Below, piece after piece: positions 19,051-27,982 of a DNA stretch of 64,000 bases; the first letter of the stretch is position 1; each line of letters starts with the position of its first letter. This DNA comes from Novosphingobium sp. Its GTDB lineage: Bacteria > Pseudomonadota > Alphaproteobacteria > Sphingomonadales > Sphingomonadaceae. The position numbers and the translations under genes are program-made. The stretch is from positions 372,001 through 436,000 of the forward strand of contig JACKKX010000002.1 of assembly GCA_024236215.1 (NCBI GenBank). Direction: 5' to 3'. The notes under the pieces are model-generated. The model searched no databases, was not told the DNA's origin, and was given only the letters and a program-made list of their open reading frames with translations.

Positions 19051-20241
19051 ATGGAAACCAGAGCCGGCGATCCGGGCGCTTTTGCCCAGTTTGACCTTAG
19101 CCGTGTCGATAGCCCCGCATTCGTGGTCGATGCCGCGCGGCTGCGACAAAACCTGTCGATCCTCGCTGACATCCGCGACCGCGCGGGGATCAAGGTGCTC
19201 GCCGCGCTCAAGGCGTTCAGCATGTGGAAGGTCGCGCCGCTAGTCGGGGAGTACCTCGACGGGGTCTGCACCTCGGGGCTGTGGGAAGCCGAACTGGCGG
19301 CCGAGCATTATGCGGGCGAGATCGCTACCTATTGCGCGGCCTACAAGGCCGAAGATCTGCCGATGATCTGCCGGTTGTCCGATCACGTGATCTTCAATTC
19401 GCCGGGCCAGATCGCGCGGTTTCGTCCGCTGCTGGAGGCACAGGGCGGGGGCTTCGACGTTGGCCTGCGCATCAATCCGATGCATGCCGAGGGCGAAGTG
19501 CCGCGCTACGATCCCTGCGCCCCGCATTCGCGGCTGGGCTTTCCGGTCGACCAGCTTGACGCGGCCGACCTTGAAGGGGTGACGGGCCTGCACTTTCACA
19601 CCCTGTGCGAACAGGATTTCGAGCCGCTCAGGCGCACCTGGGAGGCCGTACTGCCCCGGATCGAGCGCTTCCTGCCGCGGCTCAAGTGGCTCAATTTCGG
19701 TGGCGGCCACCACATCACCCGCGCCGATTACCAGCGCGACGAACTGATCGAATTCCTCAAGGCGGTGAAGACGCAGACCGGCTGCGAGCTCTATCTCGAA
19801 CCCGGCGAGGCGGTGGCGCTCGATGCCGGCATCCTGGTCGGCACCGTACTCGACACGCACTGGAACGGGATGCCGCTGGCGATCACCGATATCTCCGCCA
19901 CCTGCCACATGCCCGATGTTCTGGAAGCGCCCTATCGCCCGGCGATGCTGGGCGAGCTGCCGTTCGACGAGGACCGGGTGGACGAGGGGCAGGGCGGAGC
20001 GGTTCGCCTTGGCGGGCCATCGTGCCTCGCGGGCGACGTGATCGGGGACTATCGCTTCCCGGTGGAGGTGGAACCAGGGCTGCGCTTCGCCTTCCTCGAC
20101 CAGGCGCATTACTCGATGGTCAAGACCACCACCTTCAACGGTGTGCCGCTGCCCTCGATCTGGCTGTGGGACAGTGAGAGCGATGCCCTGGAATGCGTCA
20201 AACGCTTCACCTACCAGGATTTCCGCGACCGGCTCAGTTGA
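19051..20241 (+). CDS. nspC: carboxynorspermidine/carboxyspermidine decarboxylase
   Basis: 396-residue fold-type III PLP decarboxylase (alanine-racemase-like barrel). It removes the carboxyl group from carboxyspermidine or carboxynorspermidine to give spermidine or norspermidine. The PLP lysine is in VLAALKAFSMW (about 50-60). The motif TGLHFHTLCEQ occurs near 180, the glycine loop FGGGHHIT near 215, the LEPGEAV segment near 250, and GPSCLAGD with its substrate-facing cysteine near 325. It is separated from the dehydrogenase by the GxxExxY insertion. Its stop overlaps the convergent DUF3137 gene by eight bases. Confidence 0.92.
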   Translation: METRAGDPGAFAQFDLSRVDSPAFVVDAARLRQNLSILADIRDRAGIKVLAALKAFSMWKVAPLVGEYLDGVCTSGLWEAELAAEHYAGEIATYCAAYKAEDLPMICRLSDHVIFNSPGQIARFRPLLEAQGGGFDVGLRINPMHAEGEVPRYDPCAPHSRLGFPVDQLDAADLEGVTGLHFHTLCEQDFEPLRRTWEAVLPRIERFLPRLKWLNFGGGHHITRADYQRDELIEFLKAVKTQTGCELYLEPGEAVALDAGILVGTVLDTHWNGMPLAITDISATCHMPDVLEAPYRPAMLGELPFDEDRVDEGQGGAVRLGGPSCLAGDVIGDYRFPVEVEPGLRFAFLDQAHYSMVKTTTFNGVPLPSIWLWDSESDALECVKRFTYQDFRDRLS

Positions 20242-21184
20242 GGCCGGGCCGTGCGCGCTCGTTGAGCCGTGCGGCAAGATCGGCCAGTGCGCCGAACTGG
20301 GCAATGGTGCGTTCGAGCAGGTGGCGGTCGTCTTCGGCATCGAGCGAGCCGCTTTCGAACATGTTGCCGCTTTCCATCACGATCAGCAGCTCGCCCTCGC
20401 GGAACAGCGCGCGGATATTGTCGCCGGAAAAGGCCTGCTCGATCGCCACCAGCCGCTCCATGTATTCGGGGTGGACCAGATAGCGCGCCTCGACCTGATC
20501 GTTCGACCAGACGGTGAAGGCATCCTCAAAGCGTGGGTCGGCCATGTCGCAGCGGCTCAGCCTGACCCCGCCGAGATCGAGCTCTTCCTTCTCGCCGAAC
20601 AGCCCGAAGCGCTTGCGCCGTCCCTGCCGCTCGACCAGCGTGGTGCCCAGGAACTGGCGCGCGAAACCCACCTGCATCAGCGACCCTTCGAACACCGTCA
20701 CGGTGCGGCGGCTCTTGCCGGTGCCGCGTTCTTCGGTGAGCCTGGCCTCATGCAGCACAAAGGGCCGCCCCGCGATCTCGCCCGACCACATGTCCTCGAA
20801 GTGCGAATTGTCGTAGCCGGGCAGAAGCTTGAACGCCTCGGCCCATTGAAAGGCCAAGCCTGGGCTCATCTCGGCGCTGAATTCCAGCCCGAGCGCCTGG
20901 GCAATCGCCCCGTTGATCCCGCCCTTGAGGCGGTTGATGACCCCGCGCTTGGACCATTCGGCGATCCCGAACCCGGCCGCGCCGACAAAGAACCCGAACT
21001 TGAGCGCGGCCTCGATGCTGCCCAGCAGGGTTACGACCAGCGCTACCCCGGCCGCAGCGATCACCGCCCAGATCTGGATCGTGCGCGCCTTGGCCTTGGC
21101 GGCGGCGCGATCGGTATTCTGCTCGCTCAGCCATTGGCCCAGCGGTCCGGCCATCAGCGCATCGGCATCGGGGCGTTCGATCAT
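20234..21184 (-). CDS. DUF3137-family membrane protein
   Basis: 316-residue protein with one or two hydrophobic helices at about 36-75 (IQIWAVIAAAGVALVV and FGFFVGAAGFGIAEW). A soluble C-terminal domain resembles DUF3137 proteins, including an FEGSLMQVGFARQF segment. Function unknown. Genes of this family are often found beside lemA, as here, where lemA is divergent. Probably an inner-membrane protein. Confidence 0.72.
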   Translation of the reverse strand: MIERPDADALMAGPLGQWLSEQNTDRAAAKAKARTIQIWAVIAAAGVALVVTLLGSIEAALKFGFFVGAAGFGIAEWSKRGVINRLKGGINGAIAQALGLEFSAEMSPGLAFQWAEAFKLLPGYDNSHFEDMWSGEIAGRPFVLHEARLTEERGTGKSRRTVTVFEGSLMQVGFARQFLGTTLVERQGRRKRFGLFGEKEELDLGGVRLSRCDMADPRFEDAFTVWSNDQVEARYLVHPEYMERLVAIEQAFSGDNIRALFREGELLIVMESGNMFESGSLDAEDDRHLLERTIAQFGALADLAARLNERARPGLN

Positions 21185-21253
21185 CGCGCTTGCAGCCCGG
21201 CGCCAAGCTGGTAGCCATTCGCAAGGTCATCAATTGCGCGGAGTGAAACAGCT

Positions 21254-21799
21254 ATGGGCATGATCCTGCTCGGTCTTGTCGTTCTGATCGTGCTGGTCGC
21301 GATCGGCATCTACAACCGTCTTGTCGGCCTGAGGCAGAACTGCCGTCAAGCCCTTGCCGATATCGATGCGCAGCTGCGCCAGCGTCACGATCTGGTGCCC
21401 AACCTGGTCGAGACCGTGAAAGGCTATGCCGCGCACGAGAAGGGCACGCTCGAACAGGTGATCGCCGCGCGCAACCGCGCCGGGGGGACCGCTACACCGG
21501 GTGCCGAACAGGAATTTTCCGCCGCACTGGGCAAGCTGATCGCGCTGGGCGAGGCCTATCCCGATCTCAAGGCCAACAGCAACTTTCAGGCGTTGCAGGG
21601 CGAGTTGGCCGATATCGAGGACAAGCTGGCGGCGGCGCGCCGGGCGCTGAACGCGATTGCCGCGCGCTACAACGCCGCGCGCGAAAGCTTCCCGGCGGTG
21701 CTGTTCGCCGCCTCGATGGGGTTCCAGCCCGCCGATTTCCACGCCATCGCCGCCGACGAGCGCGCCAGCGTGGGCGCCGTCCCCAGCGTGAAGTTCTGA
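21254..21799 (+). CDS. lemA: LemA family protein
   Basis: 181 residues: one N-terminal transmembrane helix (ILLGLVVLIVLVAIGIYN) followed by a long helical domain. Family hallmarks are YNRLVGLRQNCRQALADID, RHDLVPNLVETVKGYA and the C-terminal FAASMGFQPADF. LemA proteins are anchored with a helical bundle outside or inside the membrane; their role is poorly known. The stop is one base before the next ATG, suggesting one operon with the serine hydrolase. Confidence 0.93.
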   Translation: MGMILLGLVVLIVLVAIGIYNRLVGLRQNCRQALADIDAQLRQRHDLVPNLVETVKGYAAHEKGTLEQVIAARNRAGGTATPGAEQEFSAALGKLIALGEAYPDLKANSNFQALQGELADIEDKLAAARRALNAIAARYNAARESFPAVLFAASMGFQPADFHAIAADERASVGAVPSVKF

Positions 21800-21800
21800 C

Positions 21801-23051
21801 ATGGCCGAGCGCGAGGAGCTTGACGCCTTCACCAGCGATCCGGCCGTGCTTGGCTGGATGCAGGGCTTTCCGGCTGCGGCGGACAAGCGGCTGGCCTGGG
21901 CCCGCGCCGATCACATGCGCTTTCCCATGCACCGCTACGCCTTCTCGCGGATGCGCGAATTCGTGCCCACGGCGCGGGTCGGGCGGGGGCAGGGGCCGGT
22001 CTGGGAGCTGCCCGAGGCCTGGCGCGACGACCTTGACGCGGTGAGCTTTACCGCGATGGGCGGGGGCGCGGAGATGAGCTGGAAGGACGCGCTCGCCGCC
22101 AATTTCACCGATGCGGTCTGCGTGTTGCACAAGGGCGCGCTGGTTTACGAGCGCTACCTTGGCCTGACCCGACGCGATACCCCGCACATCGCCTGGTCGG
22201 TGACCAAGAGCTTCGTCGGCACGCTGATGGAGATGCTGATCCACGAAGGCCGGATCGATCCCAAGGCTCCAGTCGCGGCGCTGATTCCGGAAATGGCGGC
22301 CAGCGGCTTTGCCGATGCCACCGTGGGCCAGGTGATGGACATGACCACCGGGCTGGCTTTCTCCGAGGAATATTCCGATCCCAATTCGGGGATCGGCGCG
22401 ATGAGCAATGCCCTGGGGTTGACCCCGCGCACGCCGGGCTATCAGGGGCCGGATTCGGTGTTCGGATTTCTTCCCACCATCGGCAAGGCAGGTGAGCATG
22501 GCGAGCGCTTCATGTACCGCACCTGCAACACCGAGGTGCTCGGCTGGCTGATCGCCCGGACCGAGGGAAAGCGGTTGCAGGAGGTGCTGTCCGAACGGAT
22601 CTGGCAGCCGCTGGGAATGGAGCAGGACGCCGATTTCCTGATCGATGGCTCCGGCATGGCCTTTGCCGGGGGCGGGCTTAACCCGGTGCTGCGCGACATG
22701 GCGCGGTTTGGCGAGGCAATGCGCTGCAATGGCGAGGGCAACGGCCGGCAGGTGATTCCCGCCGCCGTGGTCGAATCGGTGCGGCGCGGCGCCAGGCCGG
22801 AGGATTTCGCGCGTTCGACCTATCCGCACCTGCCCGGCTGGTCCTATCGCAGCCAGTGGTGGATCACCCACAACAACCGCGGCGCCTTTACCGCGCGGGG
22901 GATTCACGGACAGGCGATCTATGTCGATCCGGCGGCGGAAATGGTCGTCGCGCGGTTTGCCTCGCACCCGGTTGCCGCCAATTCCGCGATCGATCCTGCC
23001 TCGCTGCCGGCCTATGAAGCGCTGGCAGAGCATCTGATCCGCGCGGGGTAA
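21801..23051 (+). CDS. beta-lactamase-fold serine hydrolase
   Basis: 416-residue penicillin-binding-protein-like serine hydrolase (class C beta-lactamase/esterase fold). The SxxK motif is in AWSVTKSFVGTL (about 132). A YRTCNTEVLGW block near 238 supplies the tyrosine and asparagine, and GIHGQAIYVDP lies in the position of the KTG box. It resembles the 6-aminohexanoate-dimer hydrolase/EstB group more than true beta-lactamases. No signal peptide is evident, so it is likely a cytosolic esterase or amidase. Substrate unknown. Confidence 0.82.
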   Translation: MAEREELDAFTSDPAVLGWMQGFPAAADKRLAWARADHMRFPMHRYAFSRMREFVPTARVGRGQGPVWELPEAWRDDLDAVSFTAMGGGAEMSWKDALAANFTDAVCVLHKGALVYERYLGLTRRDTPHIAWSVTKSFVGTLMEMLIHEGRIDPKAPVAALIPEMAASGFADATVGQVMDMTTGLAFSEEYSDPNSGIGAMSNALGLTPRTPGYQGPDSVFGFLPTIGKAGEHGERFMYRTCNTEVLGWLIARTEGKRLQEVLSERIWQPLGMEQDADFLIDGSGMAFAGGGLNPVLRDMARFGEAMRCNGEGNGRQVIPAAVVESVRRGARPEDFARSTYPHLPGWSYRSQWWITHNNRGAFTARGIHGQAIYVDPAAEMVVARFASHPVAANSAIDPASLPAYEALAEHLIRAG

Positions 23052-23082
23052 ATTTTTGCCCCGCACGAGGGGGCATTTTCAC

Positions 23083-23110
23083 TTGCAGTTCACATCGGAC
23101 GGCTTATAGG
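23083..23110 (+). promoter_or_regulatory. candidate promoter of ornithine decarboxylase
   Basis: TTGCAG (23083-23088) and TATAGG (23105-23110) are spaced by 16 bases and are placed to start RNA near 23117. That is just before the structured leader. Confidence 0.45.
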
Positions 23111-23125
23111 CACCCCCCGCTGCCC

Positions 23126-23202
23126 CAAGGGGACTTCCAATAACCGCAAGGCAGCCTTCGTCTTCGTGTTACCTGGCCGCAAGGCCTATTGGGGGTCCCT
23201 TG
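23126..23202 (+). ncRNA. structured leader of ornithine decarboxylase mRNA (candidate speF-type element)
   Basis: Bases 23126-23142 pair with 23187-23202 in a 16-bp stem with one bulged G (23132) and two G-U pairs. Inside it lies GGCC-GCAA-GGCC (23175-23186), a hairpin with a GNRA loop, and a second smaller CC-GCAA-GG. The 3' strand of the stem contains GGGGG (23191-23195), the best ribosome-binding site for the TTG at 23205. A conserved speF leader is known upstream of alphaproteobacterial ornithine decarboxylase genes; that this is the same element is inferred. Confidence 0.6.
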
Positions 23203-23204
23203 AG

Positions 23205-24395
23205 TTGCAGCACTATCCCGATGCGTCGTCAGTAGTTCGCGCCCTCGCGCCGGACGAACCCGTAATCCTCAACCGCCCGCACGCCGCCGCGCGCGCCGCC
23301 CGCTTCTTTGCCGAGAAGTTTCCGGGCAAGTCGCTCTATGCGGTCAAGGCCAATCCCTCGCCCGATCTGCTGCGGGTGCTGTGGGCCTCGGGCGTGACTC
23401 ACTATGACGTCGCCTCGATCGCCGAGGTGCGGCTGGTGCGCTCGGTTCTGCCGGAAGCCACGCTGTGCTTCATGCACCCGGTCAAGACCCGCGCGGCGAT
23501 TGCCGAGGCCTATCGCGAGCACGGGGTGCGGGTGTTCAGCCTGGACAGCCACGAAGAGCTGGAAAAGATCGTTGCCGCCACCGAGGGTGCGAGCGACCTT
23601 TCGCTGTGTGTGCGGCTGCGGGTCTCCTCGGACTATTCCGAGCTCAGCCTGGCCTCGAAGTTCGGGGTCGATCTGGCCGATGCCGCGCCGCTGCTCCAGG
23701 CGACCCGCCAGGTGGCCGATGCGCTGGGAATCTGCTTCCACGTCGGCAGCCAGGCGATGACCCCGTTTGCCTATGTCCAGGCGCTCGAACGGGTCCGCGC
23801 GGCGATCGTCGATGCGTCGGTCACGGTCGATATCGTCGATGTTGGCGGCGGTTTCCCCTCGATCTACCCGGGGATGGAACCGCCCCCGCTGGAAGACTAT
23901 TTCACCGCGATCCACCGCGCCGCAGAATCGCTGCCGGTCTCCTATTCGTCCGAGCTGTGGTGCGAGCCCGGCCGGGCGCTGGCGGCCGAATACAGCTCGA
24001 TGGTGGTGCGGGTCGAGCGACGCCGCGGCGATGAGCTTTACATCAACGACGGGGCCTTTGGTGCGCTTTACGATGCGGCCCATGTCGGCTGGCGCTTCCC
24101 GGTGCGCAGTCTGGCCGAGGACCGCGGCGAGGAGTGCGCAGATTTCGCCTTCTATGGCCCCACCTGCGATGATGCCGATTACATGGAAGGCCCCTTTGCG
24201 CTTCCCGCCGGCATTCGCCCTGGCGACTACATCGAGGTGGGCATGCTCGGCGCCTACGGCGCGGCGATGAAGACCGCCTTCAACGGCTTCGGCCAGGCGC
24301 AGGTAGTCGAAGTTGGTGACGAACCGATGGCCAGCCAGTATCACGGCAACCGCCGCGATCCGCGCCACAGCGATAACGTGGTCTCGCTGCGCTGA
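23205..24395 (+). CDS. ornithine (diamino acid) decarboxylase, type III PLP fold
   Basis: Decarboxylates ornithine to putrescine, the precursor for the spermidine route encoded upstream. It has an alanine-racemase-type barrel with the PLP lysine in LYAVKANPSPDLL, an HVGSQAMTPF motif, the VDVGGGFPSIYPG glycine loop, EPGRALAAE, and the catalytic cysteine in YGPTCDDAD. About 396 residues from the TTG at 23205. A GTG at 23166 in frame is a less likely start because it lies inside the structured leader. Lysine could also be a substrate. A terminator hairpin follows. Confidence 0.87.
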   Translation: MQHYPDASSVVRALAPDEPVILNRPHAAARAARFFAEKFPGKSLYAVKANPSPDLLRVLWASGVTHYDVASIAEVRLVRSVLPEATLCFMHPVKTRAAIAEAYREHGVRVFSLDSHEELEKIVAATEGASDLSLCVRLRVSSDYSELSLASKFGVDLADAAPLLQATRQVADALGICFHVGSQAMTPFAYVQALERVRAAIVDASVTVDIVDVGGGFPSIYPGMEPPPLEDYFTAIHRAAESLPVSYSSELWCEPGRALAAEYSSMVVRVERRRGDELYINDGAFGALYDAAHVGWRFPVRSLAEDRGEECADFAFYGPTCDDADYMEGPFALPAGIRPGDYIEVGMLGAYGAAMKTAFNGFGQAQVVEVGDEPMASQYHGNRRDPRHSDNVVSLR

Positions 24396-24402
24396 GCACG
24401 TG

Positions 24403-24426
24403 GGGGCGGGGCTTCAGCTCCGCCCC
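24403..24426. terminator. bidirectional terminator hairpin
   Basis: GGGGCGGGGC / GCTCCGCCCC forms a 10-bp stem with one G-U pair and a TTCA loop. It lies between the decarboxylase stop and the convergent response regulator and overlaps the regulator's last codons. There is no long T-run. Confidence 0.6.
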
Positions 24427-25034
24427 TTCCCGTGCACCAGGATTGCAAGTTCGGTGCGGTTTTCCACCCCGACCTTGTCGAAGATCCGGTTGAGATAGAC
24501 CTTGATCGAGCCTTCGGTCATCCCCAGCTGCGCGCCGATCTCACGGTTGCGCAGACCCTTGGCCACCGCATCGGCGATCTGGCGTTCGCGCGGGGCGAGC
24601 CGGTCGAGCGTGCCGACTCCGGTCAAGGTCAGATCGAGCGCGCGACTGGTCAGCGCCGGATCGATAACCTTCTCGCCGCGTCCGACCCTTTCGATCGTCT
24701 CCACCAGCGATTGTTCGGCGCCCTGCTTGAAGACGATCGCGTTGACGTTGGCGCGCAGCGCCGCGATCAGCCGGTCATCGTCGATATGCGCGGTGAGCAG
24801 GATCACCGGTCGTTGATCGCCGTCTGTCCGCATCGCCTCGAGCACACCGATGCCATCGCGATCGGGCATCTGGACGTCGATGATCGCAACATCCGGATCG
24901 CACCGCGCGATCACTTGCAATGCTTCGTTGCCGTCCCCCGCCGACCCGGCGATCTCGATCCCGGCGCTACGCAGGACAGCCTCCACCCCGGTGCGCAGGA
25001 ACGGATGGTCGTCGGCGATCACTACTCTGGTCAT
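24414..25034 (-). CDS. LuxR/NarL-type response regulator
   Basis: 206 residues. The receiver domain (1-120) has the acidic pocket in VVIADDHPF, the phospho-acceptor aspartate in AIIDVQMPD (about 53), and a lysine in VFKQGA (about 103). The DNA-binding helix-turn-helix (about 145-200) shows LAPRERQIADAVAKGLRNREIGAQLG. It is cotranscribed with its kinase through an ATGA overlap. Targets unknown. Confidence 0.93.
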   Translation of the reverse strand: MTRVVIADDHPFLRTGVEAVLRSAGIEIAGSAGDGNEALQVIARCDPDVAIIDVQMPDRDGIGVLEAMRTDGDQRPVILLTAHIDDDRLIAALRANVNAIVFKQGAEQSLVETIERVGRGEKVIDPALTSRALDLTLTGVGTLDRLAPRERQIADAVAKGLRNREIGAQLGMTEGSIKVYLNRIFDKVGVENRTELAILVHGKGRS

Positions 25035-26674
25035 TCACGCCCCCGCACTGGAATTGTCATGACGATCCGGGTTTCGCCCGGACGCGAAGAGATTACCAGC
25101 GTGCCGCCAAGCGCGGCAAGCCGTTCCGTGAGCGAGCGGGGCAGTTCGGCCTCCGCACCACCGGGAAATCCCTGGCCGTTGTCGGTCACCGCAAGCGCCA
25201 TCTGCCCGCGCCGACGCGAGAGATCGACCCCGATGGTCGTCGCCGCACCGTGGCGCACGGCGTTGGCCACCGCCTCGCGGACCAGTTGCTGGATCTCGTA
25301 GATAAGCGGGGCGCTGGCTGAAATACCCGCGTCGGCTTTGCCCAGCGCGATTCCGACATTCCAATAGCGGGCAAGCTGATCTGCCAGCTTGCCCAGTTCG
25401 AGTGCGAGCGAATGATCGCCGGGGGCAATCTCGGCTTCGCGCAGCCGCTTTATGATCTCGCGCACGTTTTCCTGTTCGCCCGAAATCCCGCCGCGGATCG
25501 AATCGAGCTCATCAAGCGGATCGCGGCCGTCTGCAATGATGTTGCGCAGCGCCGCGAGACGGAAACTCGCCCCGGCCAGCGATTGGGCGACACTGTCATG
25601 CAGGTCGCGCGCGATTGAGCTGCGCAGGCGCATGACGGCCGCATCATTGGCTACCGCCGCGTAATGCTCGCGGTCAAAGGCCAGCGCGATCTCCCGCCCG
25701 ATTTCCAGGCAGAACGGCGCGTGATCCGCACTCATTCCGCTGATCCCGGAAAGTACCAGCAAGCCATGCCCCGTGGCGCCCGACAGCGGGACCGAAATCC
25801 CTTCATCGAACCACATTGACTGAACGGCTCCGGGTGGTTCGGAGCCTTTGCGGGCAAGCAGCCGGCCATTGTCCTTCAACACGAGCTGCCGGCGGCGTCG
25901 GCGATCAAAAAGCAGCGCCTCGCCCAAATCCTGGGCGGACAAGGCATCCGGGGGCAGCACACTGCGGCTGCGCCCGGACGGGCCATCGCTCGCCACAATC
26001 GCCCGGGGCTCCTCTTCATCGATCCAGGCCAGGGCGGCGCTTCTTGCTCCGCTGGCGGCGCGGGCAAAGGCAATCGCATCCTCCGGAATGCTGGCCGGCT
26101 GTCCATCGGGAGCCACGAAACGGGGCCTTGCGGTTGCCCGTCTTTGCGATCCGAACCATACCAGAACCAGGGCCATCAGCACCATGTAGGCGATGCGTCG
26201 GCCAAAGCGGAACAGGTCCATGACGACGCCGGTCTCGTGCAGCCGCGCGCCCAGCATGACAAAGGCAATGCTGATCGCAGCCGCCAGCCACGCGGTGACG
26301 CGCCAGCCCCATCGGGCAATCGCCGCGAGCATCAGGAACGCGAAGAAGCTCAGGAACGGGCTGACAAAGTCGCTGCTGGAATTTTCGGTATAAAACACCG
26401 CCAGGAGAAAAACGGCGACATCGATGGCGAAAACCGGCGCGGCGGCCAGGTGATCGTACCACCAGCTGCGCCAGGCGACGACTGTCAGCACCACCGCAAG
26501 GCCAAGGTATCCAAGCAAGACCTCAAGCCCGAACACGTCCGCACGCGCGGGCTGCATCGGATCGAGCCACAGGGCGATCGCGAAGACCATTGCCATGACG
26601 AGGCGGCACAGGGCGATAACCCGCCCCGAGCGGTGTTCGAACAGGCGTGAATAGGCCGCTCCGGGTGGCGTCAT
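25031..26674 (-). CDS. NarL-type sensor histidine kinase (HisKA_3)
   Basis: 547-residue membrane sensor. The N-terminal 170 residues hold about six hydrophobic helices. A GAF-like region lies in the middle (about 190-340). The dimerisation box SSIARDLHDSVAQSLAG (about 352) carries the phospho-accepting histidine. The ATPase domain has VREAVANAVRHG (N box) and VTDNGQGFPGG (G1). It pairs with the regulator that follows. The signal is unknown; the integral N-terminus suggests a membrane-linked or respiratory cue (inference). Confidence 0.92.
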   Translation of the reverse strand: MTPPGAAYSRLFEHRSGRVIALCRLVMAMVFAIALWLDPMQPARADVFGLEVLLGYLGLAVVLTVVAWRSWWYDHLAAAPVFAIDVAVFLLAVFYTENSSSDFVSPFLSFFAFLMLAAIARWGWRVTAWLAAAISIAFVMLGARLHETGVVMDLFRFGRRIAYMVLMALVLVWFGSQRRATARPRFVAPDGQPASIPEDAIAFARAASGARSAALAWIDEEEPRAIVASDGPSGRSRSVLPPDALSAQDLGEALLFDRRRRRQLVLKDNGRLLARKGSEPPGAVQSMWFDEGISVPLSGATGHGLLVLSGISGMSADHAPFCLEIGREIALAFDREHYAAVANDAAVMRLRSSIARDLHDSVAQSLAGASFRLAALRNIIADGRDPLDELDSIRGGISGEQENVREIIKRLREAEIAPGDHSLALELGKLADQLARYWNVGIALGKADAGISASAPLIYEIQQLVREAVANAVRHGAATTIGVDLSRRRGQMALAVTDNGQGFPGGAEAELPRSLTERLAALGGTLVISSRPGETRIVMTIPVRGRE

Positions 26675-26696
26675 GACGGAGCGACCGCCGCCCCGG

Positions 26697-27911
26697 TCAG
26701 GCAGCGAGTTTGAGGTCCATCCGGCCCCAGATTTCCACCAGGGCGCCGGTCAGGTCCCGCATCATCGCTTCGGTATGCGCCGGGCCGGGGGTGAAGCGCA
26801 GCCGCTCGGTCCCGCGCGGCACGGTCGGATAGTTGATCGGCTGGACATAGACCCCGTACTCGGCGAGCAGGATGTCGCTGATCTTCTTGGCCTTGACCGG
26901 ATCGCCAACCATCAGCGGGACGATATGGGTGGTCGAATCCATCACCGGCAGCCCGGCTTCTCGCATCAAGGCCTTGAGCATCGCGGCGGCAGCCTGCTGC
27001 CCCTCGCGCTCGAGCGATGAGCTCTTGAGGTGGCGGACCGAGGCCAGCACCCCGGCGACCAGCACGGGCGAGAGGCTGGTAGTGAAGATAAACCCCGGCG
27101 CGTAGGAACGGATCACGTCGATGATCCGCGCATCGGCCGCGATATAGCCGCCCATCACCCCGAAGGCCTTGCCCAGCGTGCCCTCGATAATGTCGATGCG
27201 GTGCGCGGCCTCGTCGCGATCGGTGATCCCGCCGCCGCGCGGTCCGTACATGCCGACCGCATGGACCTCGTCGATATAGGTCAGCGCGTTGTACTTTTCG
27301 GCCAGGTCGCAGATCGCGTGGATCGGCGCGACATCGCCCTCCATCGAATAGACGCTTTCAAACGCGATCAGCTTGGGAACCGAAGGCTCCTCGGCGGCCA
27401 GCAATTCCTCAAGGTGTTCAAGATCGTTGTGGCGGAACACGCGCTTTTCCGCGCCCGAATTGCGGATCCCCGCAATCATGCTGGCGTGGTTGAGCTCGTC
27501 GGAAAAGATCACGCAGCCAGGCAGCACCTTGGCGAGGGTGGAGAGCGTCGCATCGTTCGAGACATAGCCCGATGTGAACAGCAGCGCCCCCTCCTTGCCA
27601 TGGAGATCGGCCAGTTCGGCCTCAAGATCGACGTGGTAATGGGTGTTGCCGCCGATGTTGCGGGTGCCGCCCGATCCGGCGCCGACATCGTTCAGCGCTT
27701 CTTCCATCGCCGCGATCACCTTGGGGTGCTGGCCCATCGCCAGGTAATCGTTGCTGCACCATACGGTGATCGGCTTGGGCCCGTTGTGCCCGGCAAAGCA
27801 GCGCGCGTTGGGATACTGGCCCTTGTTGCGCAGGATATCGATGAAAACGCGGTAGCGGCCCTCGGCGTGGAGACGCTCGATCGCCTGGTCGAAAATATGT
27901 TCGTAGTTCAC
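26697..27911 (-). CDS. hemA: 5-aminolevulinate synthase
   Basis: Condenses glycine with succinyl-CoA to 5-aminolevulinate, the C4 entry to heme found in alphaproteobacteria. 404 residues, the usual length. Visible are [23 protein letters not shown] at the start (split here as start plus core), the glycine-rich [25 protein letters not shown], and the PLP lysine in [13 protein letters not shown]. Its substrate succinyl-CoA is the product of the propionyl-CoA locus at 42-52 kb. Confidence 0.97.
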   Translation of the reverse strand: MNYEHIFDQAIERLHAEGRYRVFIDILRNKGQYPNARCFAGHNGPKPITVWCSNDYLAMGQHPKVIAAMEEALNDVGAGSGGTRNIGGNTHYHVDLEAELADLHGKEGALLFTSGYVSNDATLSTLAKVLPGCVIFSDELNHASMIAGIRNSGAEKRVFRHNDLEHLEELLAAEEPSVPKLIAFESVYSMEGDVAPIHAICDLAEKYNALTYIDEVHAVGMYGPRGGGITDRDEAAHRIDIIEGTLGKAFGVMGGYIAADARIIDVIRSYAPGFIFTTSLSPVLVAGVLASVRHLKSSSLEREGQQAAAAMLKALMREAGLPVMDSTTHIVPLMVGDPVKAKKISDILLAEYGVYVQPINYPTVPRGTERLRFTPGPAHTEAMMRDLTGALVEIWGRMDLKLAA

Positions 27912-27982
27912 TTGGGGGCCAACTCCGCAAGCGGCTGTGTCGCCTTGAATGGAGGCGCTCTAGCTCAAGTTTCAAAGCAAGA

